Positions 53,127 to 62,122 of a stretch of DNA of 64,000 bases are shown piece after piece. Numbering within the stretch: position 1 is the stretch's first letter; each line of letters opens with the position of its first letter. Below the pieces are notes generated by a model that saw only the letters and a list, made by a program, of their open reading frames with translations, searched no databases and was not told where the DNA came from. Source of the stretch: Ancylobacter radicis. GTDB taxonomy: Bacteria > Pseudomonadota > Alphaproteobacteria > Rhizobiales > Xanthobacteraceae. The stretch lies in the NCBI RefSeq assembly GCF_018449475.1, contig NZ_JAHCQH010000015.1, positions 558,001 through 622,000 of the forward strand, read 5' to 3'. Position numbers and translations under genes: made by a program.

Positions 53127-55306
53127 GCGGGCCTCCGCATGCGCGAGACCAGCATCTGGAGGCCGATCGAGACGAGAATCCACAGCAGCACGAAGCCGCC
53201 CAGCAGGGCGACGCTGCCGAGCGACGGGTTGGAGATGACATCGACGATCTGCCGGCCGAGCGCGGTCAGCACGATGAGGCCGGGCAGCAGGCCGAGCGCG
53301 GTCCCCGCCGCGTAGTCGAGGAAGCGCACGCCCGCCGCGCCGGCCACGAGATTGACCACGGTGAAGGGCGCCACCGGCACCATGCGCACGGTCGCCACCG
53401 CCAGCACGCCGCTCTCGGTGAGGCGGCGGCGGATGCGGTTGATGCGCGGGCCGATGAAGCGGCGCACCAGCCCGGAACCCAGTCGGCGGCCGATGCCATA
53501 GGTGGCGAGCGCGCTGGCCATGGCGCCGATGCCGGCGATCACCGCCCCGCTCCAGCCGCCGAACAGCGCCACCGTGGCGACGATGAGCACCGACACCGGA
53601 AAGACGAGAAAGCCGGCCGCAATGAAGATGCCGACCATCAGCGCCGGCGCCCAGGGACGGTCGGCGATGCCGTTCATGGCGGAAATGATGCGCTCGGGCT
53701 CGGAAAGCGGCGAATTGGCCCAGGCCACCAGCAGGCCGGCGATCACCAGCACGGCGATGGCGCCCGCCACCAGCCAGCGGCGGCGCGGGTTGCGGGCCGC
53801 TTCCTCGGGCCGCTCCTCATAGATCGGCTCGACCGGATCGGCGAGCGAATCGATGCCGATCAGCATGTCCGCCTCGCCCTCGCGCGGCACCGGCAGCAGC
53901 GCCCGGCCACCGGTGCGCGCCGCCCCGTCCACCACCGCCCGCAGCGAGCCGGAACGGCCGAACCAGACGGCCACCTCCTCGCCGGACAGGCCGAGATGCT
54001 CGCCCAGCAGCCGATTGCGCACCGTGGCGACGGCGCGGCGCTCGGTCTCCTCATCGGCGTCGATGACGAGATCGCACTCGCTGTCAAAACCCATGGAGCG
54101 GTTGCACAGATTGGCCGAGCCGACGCGCAGCAGCCGGTCGTCGATGATGGTGACCTTGGAATGCACCATGACCGGGGCTTTCGCGCCCTCCCGCTCCACC
54201 TGCGGGAAGACGAAGCGCACGCGATCGGCGACGCCGGAGGCATCGAGCCGCTGCAGCACGCGGGCGCGCCCCGCCCCCATCGACTGGTGCTCGAACCAGC
54301 TCCGGTAGCCCTGCGGCACGACGATCACCGCCTCAAGCGCCGGGCGGGCGCGCATCCGGGCGATCAGCCGCTCGGTGAAGCGTTCGCAGGTGAAGAACTG
54401 GTTCTCCATGTAGATCTGGCGCTCGGCGCTGTCGATCATGTCGAAGAACAGCGCCTCGACCTCGCGCACCTCCGGCTCGCTCTCGAAGCTCGGCAGGGTG
54501 CGGGAAATGCCGATGCCGACAGCGCGGAAATCCGGCTCCAGCCCCGCCGGCCAGTAATCGCCCTCGTCGCGGCGGCGCGGCACGGGCAGGCGCTCGCAGG
54601 CGGCGCGCTTCCAGCGGTCGCGGAACAGCCGGCCGAGGGCGGAGGCGGCCGCCCCGTCCACCGCCATCTGCACGTCGTGGAACGGCGAATAGGCGGCGCC
54701 CGTCGGGTCGATGCGGCGCGGATCGTCCGGGAGGTGATCGCTGGTGTCCCAGCGCCGGCGGGTCAGGTCGAGCCCGCCGGAGAACGCCATGGCGTCGTCG
54801 ATGACGACGATCTTCTGGTGGTGCGAGGCGCCGAGCGGGAGCGAATCGTCGAGGCACAGCTCGATCTGCGGCGGGGTCGACCAGAGGAAGGAATAGATCG
54901 GCGTCAGCTCGCGCTCGAAGGCGAACAGTACGGAATAATCCCACAGCAGCAGCCGCACGCGCAGGCGCGGATTGCGCGCCACCAGCGCCGAGAGGAAGGC
55001 GGCGAGCGTCTCCGGCAGCCCGTCATCGGCGGTGCCGTCCGGGCCGACCAGCTTCATCCGGCTGTCGAGATCCCAGCCGGCGATATGGATGGTGTCGCGC
55101 GCATTGAGCAGCGCGCGGCGCAGCGCGCCGAAATAATTGGCGCCATCGGCGATCACCGCGGCGCGCCCGGCCGGCTCCACCCGCCAGACATTGCGCCCGA
55201 CACGCAGCACCGGGCCGGCGCCGAGCGGGGCCGGCGGCGCGGCGGCAACCGGGGCCGGGCGTTCGGCGAGGGCGTTTTCCATCATGTCTTCAGCAAGCCG
55301 GGGCAT
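53123..55306 (-). CDS. phospholipase D family protein fused to a VTT (DedA-like) membrane domain
   Basis: A 727-aa two-part protein. Residues ~30-480 hold two PLD/cardiolipin-synthase HKD motifs: HHQKIVVID (H163, K165, D170) and VHSKVTIIDD near 380, each followed by the GSAN/GGLD-type loop. From about 510 there is a membrane part with five or six helices, including GGWSGAVIAGIGAMASALATYGIGR and RMVPVAPFTVVNLVAGAAGV, characteristic of VTT/SNARE-associated proteins. A role in membrane phospholipid remodelling under stress is inferred. The downstream EEP gene is coupled; an EcfG-like promoter precedes it. Confidence 0.87.
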   Translation of the reverse strand: MPRLAEDMMENALAERPAPVAAAPPAPLGAGPVLRVGRNVWRVEPAGRAAVIADGANYFGALRRALLNARDTIHIAGWDLDSRMKLVGPDGTADDGLPETLAAFLSALVARNPRLRVRLLLWDYSVLFAFERELTPIYSFLWSTPPQIELCLDDSLPLGASHHQKIVVIDDAMAFSGGLDLTRRRWDTSDHLPDDPRRIDPTGAAYSPFHDVQMAVDGAAASALGRLFRDRWKRAACERLPVPRRRDEGDYWPAGLEPDFRAVGIGISRTLPSFESEPEVREVEALFFDMIDSAERQIYMENQFFTCERFTERLIARMRARPALEAVIVVPQGYRSWFEHQSMGAGRARVLQRLDASGVADRVRFVFPQVEREGAKAPVMVHSKVTIIDDRLLRVGSANLCNRSMGFDSECDLVIDADEETERRAVATVRNRLLGEHLGLSGEEVAVWFGRSGSLRAVVDGAARTGGRALLPVPREGEADMLIGIDSLADPVEPIYEERPEEAARNPRRRWLVAGAIAVLVIAGLLVAWANSPLSEPERIISAMNGIADRPWAPALMVGIFIAAGFLVFPVSVLIVATVALFGGWSGAVIAGIGAMASALATYGIGRRLGSGLVRRFIGPRINRIRRRLTESGVLAVATVRMVPVAPFTVVNLVAGAAGVRFLDYAAGTALGLLPGLIVLTALGRQIVDVISNPSLGSVALLGGFVLLWILVSIGLQMLVSRMRRPA

Positions 55307-55343
55307 CACTATCCGGTCTCCAGGGAAGCGAGGTCGGGGCGTC

Positions 55344-55368
55344 AACCGCCGCCGCGCCGCAAGGTTCC
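55344..55368 (-). promoter_or_regulatory. EcfG-like promoter of the phospholipase D / EEP pair
   Basis: Minus-strand GGAAC (55368-55364), 16-base spacer, GGTT (55347-55344), one mismatch to the CGTT -10. It sits 38 nt before the ATG in the divergent gap with the M20 gene. Confidence 0.6.
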
Positions 55369-55499
55369 CCCGCGCAGTACCGCCCTGCCCCTGCCGCATG
55401 GCGGGCTTTGGGGCGCGAGCCTGTCTCGCCCCGCCTTGTCTCGCCCCGCCGCCGGCGCCATACAGGATGCGGGCGTGGTCAGCGGCAGGCAGGCACAGC

Positions 55500-56684
55500 A
55501 TGGAACAGCAGTCTCAGCCCGGCGTGCTGCCGGACCTCATGGCGCAGGCCGCCGAACTCACCTCCTGGCGCCGCACGCTGCACGCCATGCCGGAAACCGC
55601 GTTCGAGGAACACCGCACCAGCGCCTATGTCGCCGCCAAACTGGAGAGCTTCGGCCTGCCGGTGCATCGCGGCCTCGCCGGCACCGGTCTGGTGGCGACG
55701 CTGACGGGAAAGCGCGGCGACGGCCCCGCCATCGGCCTGCGCGCCGACATGGACGCGCTCGACATCCTTGAGGCGACCAACCTGCCTTACCGTTCCGACA
55801 CGCCCGGCAAGATGCACGCCTGCGGCCATGACGGGCACATGACCATGCTGCTCGGCGCCGCCCGGCATCTCGCGGGCAACCCGGATTTCGCCGGCACGGT
55901 GCATTTCATCTTCCAGCCGGCCGAGGAGAATGAGGGCGGCGGCAAGGTGATGGTCGAGCAGGGCCTGTTCGACCGCTTCCCGATGCAGGAAGTGTACGGC
56001 CTGCACAATTGGCCGAACGCGCCCTTCGGCACCTTCCTCGGCCGCAATGGGGCGATGTTCGCCGCCTTCGACATTTTCGAGGTGAAGGTGATCGGGCGCG
56101 GCGCCCATGCCGCCATGCCCCAGCGCGGCATCGACCCGGTGCTCGCCGCTTCGCTGATCGTCGCGCAGCTGCAATCCATCGTGGCGCGCTCGGTCAGCCC
56201 GCAGGAGGCGGCGGTCTTGACCGTCACGCAGATCCATGGCGGCGACACCTGGAACGTGATCCCGGACGAGGTGGTGCTGCGCGGCACGGTGCGCACCTTC
56301 ACCAAAGAGGTGCGCGATCTGGTCGAGGGGCGTTTCCGCGCCGTGGTCGCGGGGGTGTGCGCGGCGCAGGGGGCCCGCGCCGAAATCCGCTATGAGCGGC
56401 GCTACCCGGCGCTGGTCAATCACACCCGCGAATTCGGCCACGCGCTCGCCGCCGCCGACGTCACTGCCGGGGGGCAGGTGGTGCCGGATTTCGAGCCGAT
56501 CATGGCGGCGGAGGATTTCGCCTATATGCTGGAGGCGGTGCCGGGCGCCTATCTGTGCCTCGCCAGCGGGCCGGGGCCGAATTTGCACAACGCCGCCTAT
56601 GACTTCAACGACGCGCTGCTGCCGGTCGGCGCCAGCTACTGGGTCAATCTGGTCCAGGCCCGGCTGGGCGCGGCGACGGCCTGA
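55500..56684 (+). CDS. M20 family amidohydrolase
   Basis: A 394-aa M20 metallo-amidohydrolase with the two-metal motif MHACGHDGH (C108, H110) and the acidic QPAEENEGG, plus the dimerisation domain RGAHAAMPQRGIDPV. Such enzymes hydrolyse N-acyl amino acids, aminobenzoyl-glutamate or hippurate; IAA-Leu hydrolase-type annotation would also fit. ATG 55500 gives normal length. The gene is divergent from phospholipase D and ends nine bases from the convergent TauE/SafE gene. Confidence 0.9.
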   Translation: MEQQSQPGVLPDLMAQAAELTSWRRTLHAMPETAFEEHRTSAYVAAKLESFGLPVHRGLAGTGLVATLTGKRGDGPAIGLRADMDALDILEATNLPYRSDTPGKMHACGHDGHMTMLLGAARHLAGNPDFAGTVHFIFQPAEENEGGGKVMVEQGLFDRFPMQEVYGLHNWPNAPFGTFLGRNGAMFAAFDIFEVKVIGRGAHAAMPQRGIDPVLAASLIVAQLQSIVARSVSPQEAAVLTVTQIHGGDTWNVIPDEVVLRGTVRTFTKEVRDLVEGRFRAVVAGVCAAQGARAEIRYERRYPALVNHTREFGHALAAADVTAGGQVVPDFEPIMAAEDFAYMLEAVPGAYLCLASGPGPNLHNAAYDFNDALLPVGASYWVNLVQARLGAATA

Positions 56685-56693
56685 TCAGGGCGT

Positions 56694-57452
56694 TCACAGC
56701 CCCAGAAGCTGCGTGCCGCCGTCCCAGAGCAGTTTCAGCGAGAGCAGGAACAGCGCGATCACGATAAGCCGGTAGAACAGCGCCTCGGGCAGGCGGCGCG
56801 TCACCCACACGCCGACGAAGGTGGCGATGATCGCGGCCGGCAGCAGCAGCGCGGCGATCTTCAGATTGGCCGGGCTGAGCTGGCCGAGCGCCCAATAGGG
56901 CGGCAGCTTCATCGCGTTGATGGCGGCGAAGGCGATGGTGGTGGTGCCGGCATAGACCATCTTCGGCAGGCGCTGCGGCAGCACATACATCTGGTAGGGC
57001 GGCGCGCCGCCATGGGTGACGAAGCTGGTAAAGCCGGACACCGCGCCCCAGAACACGCCGCGCGGCACATCCGCCGGGCGCGGCGTCGCCCCCACATTGC
57101 CGAACCAGCGCACGAGGCAGAAGGCGAGCCCGATCAGGCCGACGATCGCCTCCACCATGGCGTCGGTGACGAAGGAGGCGGTGGCCCAGCCAATGCCGAT
57201 GCCGAGCGCGGCGGCGGGGATGATGATGGCGAGGATGCGGGGGGAGAATTCGCGCCGGTAGGCCCAGACGCCGAACATGTCGCTAACCACATAGACCGGC
57301 AGCAGCAGGCCAGCGGCGGCGATGGGCGGCATGACCAGAGCCATGATCGGCACCGACAAAGTGCCGATCATCGGAACGCCGCCCTTGCCCATGCCGACGC
57401 AGAAAGCCGCGAGAAGGGCGGCGGCGGCAAAGGCTGGATCGACAGGAAGCAT
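56694..57452 (-). CDS. sulfite exporter TauE/SafE family protein
   Basis: A 252-aa membrane protein with about eight hydrophobic helices and the two TauE/SafE repeats (FCVGMGKGGVPMIGTLSVPIMAL near the N-terminus; GFTSFVTHGGAPPYQMYVLPQRL in the middle). Transports sulfur- or carbon-containing organic anions in some species; substrate unknown here. It follows the transaldolase gene on the same strand after a repetitive 106-nt gap. Confidence 0.9.
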   Translation of the reverse strand: MLPVDPAFAAAALLAAFCVGMGKGGVPMIGTLSVPIMALVMPPIAAAGLLLPVYVVSDMFGVWAYRREFSPRILAIIIPAAALGIGIGWATASFVTDAMVEAIVGLIGLAFCLVRWFGNVGATPRPADVPRGVFWGAVSGFTSFVTHGGAPPYQMYVLPQRLPKMVYAGTTTIAFAAINAMKLPPYWALGQLSPANLKIAALLLPAAIIATFVGVWVTRRLPEALFYRLIVIALFLLSLKLLWDGGTQLLGL

Positions 57453-57466
57453 CGGGACTACGCGGC

Positions 57467-57563
57467 AAGAGGAGGGCGGGAGCCCTCCTCTCTCGGATGG
57501 AAGGAGGAGGGCCGTGCCCTCCTCTTGGGTGGAACGAGGAAGGCGGGGCCCTCCTCTATCAGG
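57467..57563. repeat. three tandem ~33-bp hairpin units before and across the transaldolase stop
   Basis: Units at 57467-57500, 57501-57532 and 57533-57563, each of the form GAGGAGGGC ... GCCCTCCTC. The first two form strong hairpins (10-bp stem with GGGA loop; 8-11-bp stem with CGT loop), the third is decayed and runs over the transaldolase stop codon. They could act as serial terminators. Confidence 0.7.
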
Positions 57564-58530
57564 CGGCCTGCGCGCCTTCCAGCCGCTTGGCGACCATGCC
57601 GCGCAGCGTGCGCAGATCCTTGACGAACTGGCGGATGCCTTCCGAGAGCTTCTCGGTGGCCATCGCGTCCTCGTTCATGGCAAAGCGGAACGCCTTCTCG
57701 TCCAGCTCGATCTTGGCCGGCTTGGTGTCGATCTTCGCCGGGTCGAGCTTGCGCTCCAGCACGCCCTCATCCTTGGCGAGGTCGTCGAGCAGCGAGGGGC
57801 CGATGGTCAGGCGGTCGCAGCCGGCCAGCGCCTCGATCTCGCCGGTGTTGCGGAAGGAGGCGCCCATCACCACGGTGCGGATGTCGTGGGTCTTGTAATA
57901 GGCATAGATCTCGCGCACCGACACCACGCCCGGATCGGTCTCCGGGGTGAACGGACCCTCGCCCGCCTTGACGTGCCAGTCGAGGATGCGCCCGACGAAG
58001 GGCGAGATCAGGAACGCGCCGGCATCGGCCGCCGCCACCGCCTGCGCCATCGAGAACAGGAGCGTCAGATTGCAGTCGATGCCTTCCTTCTGGAGCACTT
58101 CGGCGGCGCGGATGCCTTCCCAGGTCGAGGCGATCTTGATCAGGATGCGCTCGCGGCCGACGCCGCGCGCCTCGTAATCGGCGATGAAGCGGCGCGCCTT
58201 GGCGAGCGTCGCCTGGGTGTCGAAGGACAGGTCGGCATCGACCTCGGTGGAGACGCGGCCCGGCACGATCTTGGAGAGCTCGGCGCCGAAATTCAGCGCG
58301 AGGCGGTCGCACGTCGCGTCGATCACCGCTTCGCTCGCGCCGCCCTGCGTGCGGCCCCAGGCGATCGCCTCATCGACCAGCGGCGCATAAGCGGGCATGC
58401 CCGCCGCCTTGAGCAGCAGCGTCGGGTTGGTGGTGCAATCCTGCGGCTTGAGCCGGCGGACCGTCTCGATGTCGCCGGTATCGGAGACGACGACGGTCAT
58501 GGAGCGGAGTTGTTCGAGCTTGGACGGCAT
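57559..58530 (-). CDS. tal: transaldolase
   Basis: A 323-aa TalA/B-type transaldolase of the non-oxidative pentose phosphate pathway, transferring dihydroxyacetone units between sugar phosphates. The Schiff-base lysine is K132 in [31 protein letters not shown] and [10 protein letters not shown] are conserved. ATG 58530 gives the family length; the frame upstream is unlikely. The region 58531-58835 to its right has no gene: it holds promoter space for tal and the divergent CYTH-like gene, and a GGCCC-rich stretch. Confidence 0.95.
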   Translation of the reverse strand: MPSKLEQLRSMTVVVSDTGDIETVRRLKPQDCTTNPTLLLKAAGMPAYAPLVDEAIAWGRTQGGASEAVIDATCDRLALNFGAELSKIVPGRVSTEVDADLSFDTQATLAKARRFIADYEARGVGRERILIKIASTWEGIRAAEVLQKEGIDCNLTLLFSMAQAVAAADAGAFLISPFVGRILDWHVKAGEGPFTPETDPGVVSVREIYAYYKTHDIRTVVMGASFRNTGEIEALAGCDRLTIGPSLLDDLAKDEGVLERKLDPAKIDTKPAKIELDEKAFRFAMNEDAMATEKLSEGIRQFVKDLRTLRGMVAKRLEGAQAA

Positions 58531-58835
58531 GGTGCGGTCTCTCTTGTTGCGGCGGCCCGGGAGGGGCGCCACCGGCGGCGGATGGTCATCACGGCTGAAT
58601 CACGCAGCGGCGCCGGCTATAAGCTGGCCGAGGCCTTGCAACGCCCTGACGACGCTCTTGTGACACATCTCGACTAAGCGTAAATCCTAGTGCCCTTCGC
58701 GCCCGGAGGGAACCATCCGGCAGTTCGAACAGCGTGCTTGTTTAACGACGGGTGCGGACGAGCCTGCCCGGAAGCCTGCTGCTCTCTCGCGACCCCCTTC
58801 GGCCCGGCCCTGGCCCGGCCCCTTCGAGGCGTTCA

Positions 58836-59675
58836 ATGGACGATATTCACTACCGTGAATACAAGATCCTGCTGCGGCCGGAGCGTTTTTTCGACCCGCA
58901 CCAGTTCGAGGTGTACTGGCACAAGCTGTGCCTCATCGCCCCGGAATTCAAGGTCGGCGTGGTCACCAACAAGGATGGCTTCAAGCGCCATGTCCGCGAG
59001 GTGCTGTTCTACGACACGCCCGATTACGACCTTTACCGGAACGCCTTCATCCTGCGCAAACGCACCTTCTACACCGATGGCTGGCCGGAGCCCGAGCACG
59101 AGCTGACCTTCAAGTTCCGTCACCCCGATCTCGACACGGCGGCGGCGGTCGACGTCACCCCGCATATGAGCGGCACCGCCAACATCAAGTTCAAGGAGGA
59201 GCTGCTGCCGCTCAAGGAGAGCGTCGGCGGCATGCGCTCGCTCTATTCGCATAATTGCGTGCTGCTCACCCCTGGCCTTGTGCTGGACGAGGGGCTGGAG
59301 CGCATCTCCAAGGTGTTCCCGGCCATCGCCCAGCATTGCGATTCGCACAAGGACGAGAAAGTCTCGCTGGTGAACAACCTCCCCGTTGAGGAAGTGCAGG
59401 TGAATGTCGGCTCCTTCGATTTCGGCCATGGGCTGATCGCCAAGGCGACCATCGCGGTCTGGCGCGACCGCGGCAGCGAGACCTCGATCATCGGCGAATT
59501 CGCCTTCCAGGCGAAGTTCGACCGCTACGACCAGATGCACGCCAAGGCCCGCACCCGCTCCGAGGAGTTCTTCAAGGCGGTGCAGATGCAGGCGCCGGAA
59601 TGGGTGCAGCTCGGCGCCACCAAGACGGCGCTGGTGTATAATTTCGGCAAGCAGCTCATCGACAGTCACGAGTGA
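58836..59675 (+). CDS. CYTH-superfamily-like protein of unknown function
   Basis: A 279-aa soluble protein. It has charged beta-strand alternation (YREYKILLRPERF, VREVLFYDTPDYDLYRNAFILRKRTFY, HELTFKFRHPD, NIKFKEELLPL) similar to triphosphate-tunnel (CYTH) proteins, which bind polyphosphate or nucleotides in a tunnel lined by Lys, Arg and Glu. No exact family recognised. GAGG before ATG 58836 fits. It is 10 nt before the chromate transporter genes and likely cotranscribed; a link to oxyanion handling is speculative. Confidence 0.6.
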   Translation: MDDIHYREYKILLRPERFFDPHQFEVYWHKLCLIAPEFKVGVVTNKDGFKRHVREVLFYDTPDYDLYRNAFILRKRTFYTDGWPEPEHELTFKFRHPDLDTAAAVDVTPHMSGTANIKFKEELLPLKESVGGMRSLYSHNCVLLTPGLVLDEGLERISKVFPAIAQHCDSHKDEKVSLVNNLPVEEVQVNVGSFDFGHGLIAKATIAVWRDRGSETSIIGEFAFQAKFDRYDQMHAKARTRSEEFFKAVQMQAPEWVQLGATKTALVYNFGKQLIDSHE

Positions 59676-59685
59676 GCGTGCGCGA

Positions 59686-60297
59686 ATGAGCGGCAAAGTC
59701 GAGCCCGCGCCGGCCGAGGACGCCGGCAGCTACAGCCTGCCGCGCGACGTGCCGCTGTGGGAGATCTTCGTCACCTTCCTGATCATCGGCGCCACCAGCT
59801 TCGGCGGCGGCGTGGTGGCCTATCTGCGCGCCGGGCTGGTGCTGAAGAAACGCTGGCTCGACGAGGAGCACTTCATGTCGGCGCTGGAGATTTCCCAGGC
59901 GCTGCCGGGGCTCAACGCGACCAATATGAGCATCATCGTCGGCGACCGGCTGCGCGGCGTGCCGGGCTCGATCATCGCCTTTCTCGGCATCACCCTGCCC
60001 GGCGCGGCGCTGGTGATGATCCTCGGCGTGCTCTACGCCTCGAACGCCCATAACCCCTACGTCAACGCCACGCTGATCGGCGTCGGCGCGGCGGCGGTGG
60101 GGATGCTGACCGCCGTGACCGTGCAGATCGGCCGCAAGCAGTTCGGCGGGCTGGTGGATGCCGCCATCATCGCCGTCACCGTGGTGATGGTCAGCGTGCT
60201 GCACATCTCGCTGGTCTGGGTGCTGCTCACCGTGGGGCCGGCGGCGGTGTTCATCTATCGGCCCCGCAAGGATATCCCCCCGGAGACCGGCGAATGA
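59686..60297 (+). CDS. chromate transporter, first half (short-chain CHR)
   Basis: A 203-aa CHR domain protein: FVTFLIIGATSFGGGVVAYLRAG is the N-terminal half signature (FGGG/GG motif), followed by EEHFMSALEISQALPGLNATNMSI and five hydrophobic helices. In the family, full ChrA is one 400-aa chain; here it is split in two coupled genes. Exports chromate, or takes up sulfate-like oxyanions, when both halves assemble. Overlaps the next gene by four bases (ATGA). Confidence 0.88.
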   Translation: MSGKVEPAPAEDAGSYSLPRDVPLWEIFVTFLIIGATSFGGGVVAYLRAGLVLKKRWLDEEHFMSALEISQALPGLNATNMSIIVGDRLRGVPGSIIAFLGITLPGAALVMILGVLYASNAHNPYVNATLIGVGAAAVGMLTAVTVQIGRKQFGGLVDAAIIAVTVVMVSVLHISLVWVLLTVGPAAVFIYRPRKDIPPETGE

Positions 60298-60818
60298 ACG
60301 AGAACCTGTCCGTCCTCGCGGTCTTCTCGCTGCTCTCGGTGCTGGCGGTGGGCGGCGGCGCCGCCGTGCTGCCGGAGACCAAGGCGCTGGTGGTCGACGC
60401 CCATCACTGGCTCAATGACGACCAGTTCCGCGACATTTACGGCCTCGGCCAGGTGGTGCCGGGCCCGAACATGCTGATGGTGATGGTGATCGGCTATCAC
60501 GTCACCGGCTATACCGGGGCGCTGCTGGCCTTTCTCGGCTTCTTCGTGCCGGCGGGGGTCATCTCCTGGGGCGCCTCGCGGGTGTGGGACCATTTCGAGG
60601 GCTCGCCCTGGCGCGCCTCGCTGCAGAAGGGCATGGCGCCGCTGGTGGTCGGGCTGATGGCGGCGGGCGCGATCTCCATCGCCAAGACCGCGATCGACGG
60701 CGCGCTCACCGTCGCCATCGCGGTGGCGGTGTTTCTCGGCGTGTATTTCGTCAAGAAGGTGAACCCCGCCTTCTTCGTGCTCGGCGGGGGCGTGGTCGGG
60801 CTGGCGCTGCTGAGCTGA
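60294..60818 (+). CDS. chromate transporter, second half (short-chain CHR)
   Basis: A 174-aa partner of the preceding CHR protein: FSLLSVLAVGGGAAVLPE and QFRDIYGLGQVVPGPNMLMVMVIGYHVTGYTGALLAFLGFFVPAGVI are the C-terminal-type CHR motifs, with five to six helices. Translational coupling with the first half implies equal production and a heterodimer. Confidence 0.88.
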   Translation: MNENLSVLAVFSLLSVLAVGGGAAVLPETKALVVDAHHWLNDDQFRDIYGLGQVVPGPNMLMVMVIGYHVTGYTGALLAFLGFFVPAGVISWGASRVWDHFEGSPWRASLQKGMAPLVVGLMAAGAISIAKTAIDGALTVAIAVAVFLGVYFVKKVNPAFFVLGGGVVGLALLS

Positions 60819-60833
60819 GGCGCGCGCCGGCCC

Positions 60834-61535
60834 TCACCCCTGCTTGGGCGGCAGGTAATGGCTGATCGTGTGGGCGAGGCCCGGCGCGGTCAGGGTCTGC
60901 AGCCACACCTTGCCGGGCCCCGACAGCTTCACCAGGAACAGCCCGTCGCCGCCGAACAGCGCGTTCTTGATACCGCGCATCATCACCAGCTCGAACGACA
61001 CGCTGTCCTCGAAGAAGCCGACATGGCCGGGATGGACCATGAGGAACTGGCCGGGCTGGAGATCATAGGTGACGATCTCGCCGCCGACCTCGATCCACGC
61101 CTTGGCCTCGCCCGAGAGCTTCTGCAGCACGAAGCCCTCGCCGCCGAACACCGCCCCGCCGAGCGACTGCTGGAAGGCGGAGGCGATCTCCACCCCCGGC
61201 GTGCCGCAGACGAAGCCGTGGCGGTGCACCAGATAGCCGCGCGCGCGGGTGACCTCGACCTCGACGATGTTGCCCGGCAGCTTGGCGGCGAAGGCGACAT
61301 TGCCCGGCCCGCGCTGGGCGGCGAATTCGGTCATGAACAGGCCGGCGCCCGACACCGCGCGGCTCACCAGCCCGAACAGGCCGCCACCCCCGCCGCCGCC
61401 GACCGCCGTGGAGGTGGTCATGGCGATGTCGCCGGACATCCAGGACAGCTGGTCGGGCACGCCGACGACCTTCTCGCCGGCCTCCAGATAGATTTCCAGC
61501 ACGGGCAGCGTGGTGCCGATGATCTTCGAGCGCAT
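60834..61535 (-). CDS. AIM24/TIGR00266 family protein
   Basis: A 233-aa beta-rich protein with the AIM24-type repeats (VEVEVTRARGYLVHRHGFVCGTPGVEI; GEGFVLQKLSGEAKAWIEVGGEIVTYDLQPGQFLMVHPGHVGFFE; GLFLVKLSGPGKVWLQTL) and a Gly-rich loop GGGGGGGLFGLVSR. Function unknown; mitochondrial homologues associate with membranes. GGAGGA six bases before ATG 61535 fixes the start. Confidence 0.88.
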   Translation of the reverse strand: MRSKIIGTTLPVLEIYLEAGEKVVGVPDQLSWMSGDIAMTTSTAVGGGGGGGLFGLVSRAVSGAGLFMTEFAAQRGPGNVAFAAKLPGNIVEVEVTRARGYLVHRHGFVCGTPGVEIASAFQQSLGGAVFGGEGFVLQKLSGEAKAWIEVGGEIVTYDLQPGQFLMVHPGHVGFFEDSVSFELVMMRGIKNALFGGDGLFLVKLSGPGKVWLQTLTAPGLAHTISHYLPPKQG

Positions 61536-61718
61536 GGCGTTCCTCCGGCGGATGGTCTGGGGCGCGTCGGGGAACCTTAGGCCAGGAGGCGGGGAAATCC
61601 AGATTGCCGCCTCGGTTTCCCGGCCGATAATTTTTTGCCGTCCCATGGGGTTATCCATGGCGTGCGGCAGGCCACGTGATATCGTCGAGCGGTCCAGTCA
61701 AATCTTCGGGAGCGTTCC

Positions 61719-62045
61719 ATGCGGAACCTTTTCTCGGCCTTCTCCTGTTCTGCGCGCAAGACCCTGCTCGGCGCCGCCCTCGGTGCCGCCACGCTCGCCG
61801 CCACCGCCCTCAGCGGCACGAGCGCGAATGCCGCGATCGCCGGCCCCGCCGTCGGCACGGCCGTCCCCTCGATCGAGCTCACCGAGAATGTGCGCTGGGT
61901 CTGCGGCGTCTGGCATTGCTGGTGGCGTCCCAACTGGAACTATGGCGTGGTGCCGCCTTATGCCCGCGCCTGGGGCCCGCCGGATCGTCCCGGCTGCTTC
62001 TGGCGGCGCAACTGGGGCGGTGGCTGGAGCCATATCTGCCCGTGA
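61719..62045 (+). CDS. small secreted cysteine/tryptophan-rich protein
   Basis: A 108-aa protein with a signal peptide (LLGAALGAATLAATALSGTSANA) and a mature part of about 65 residues rich in Trp, Arg and Pro with four cysteines (WVCGVWHCWWRPNW, GCFWRRNW, HICP). Similar short GCG/CRPN-type exported peptides occur in alphaproteobacteria; no function assigned. GGGAG lies six bases before ATG 61719 and a T-rich terminator follows. Confidence 0.7.
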   Translation: MRNLFSAFSCSARKTLLGAALGAATLAATALSGTSANAAIAGPAVGTAVPSIELTENVRWVCGVWHCWWRPNWNYGVVPPYARAWGPPDRPGCFWRRNWGGGWSHICP

Positions 62046-62080
62046 CCGTCAATGGCCCCACGGGGCCGGATCGCTGACGC

Positions 62081-62106
62081 AAAAGGGCGCCGCAGGGCGC
62101 CCTTTT
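62081..62106 (+). terminator. rho-independent terminator after the small secreted protein gene
   Basis: Perfect 11-bp stem AAAAGGGCGCC / GGCGCCCTTTT with a four-base loop, ending in TTTTAC, 36 nt after the stop. Confidence 0.8.
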
Positions 62107-62122
62107 ACATGTTGGCAGCGTC

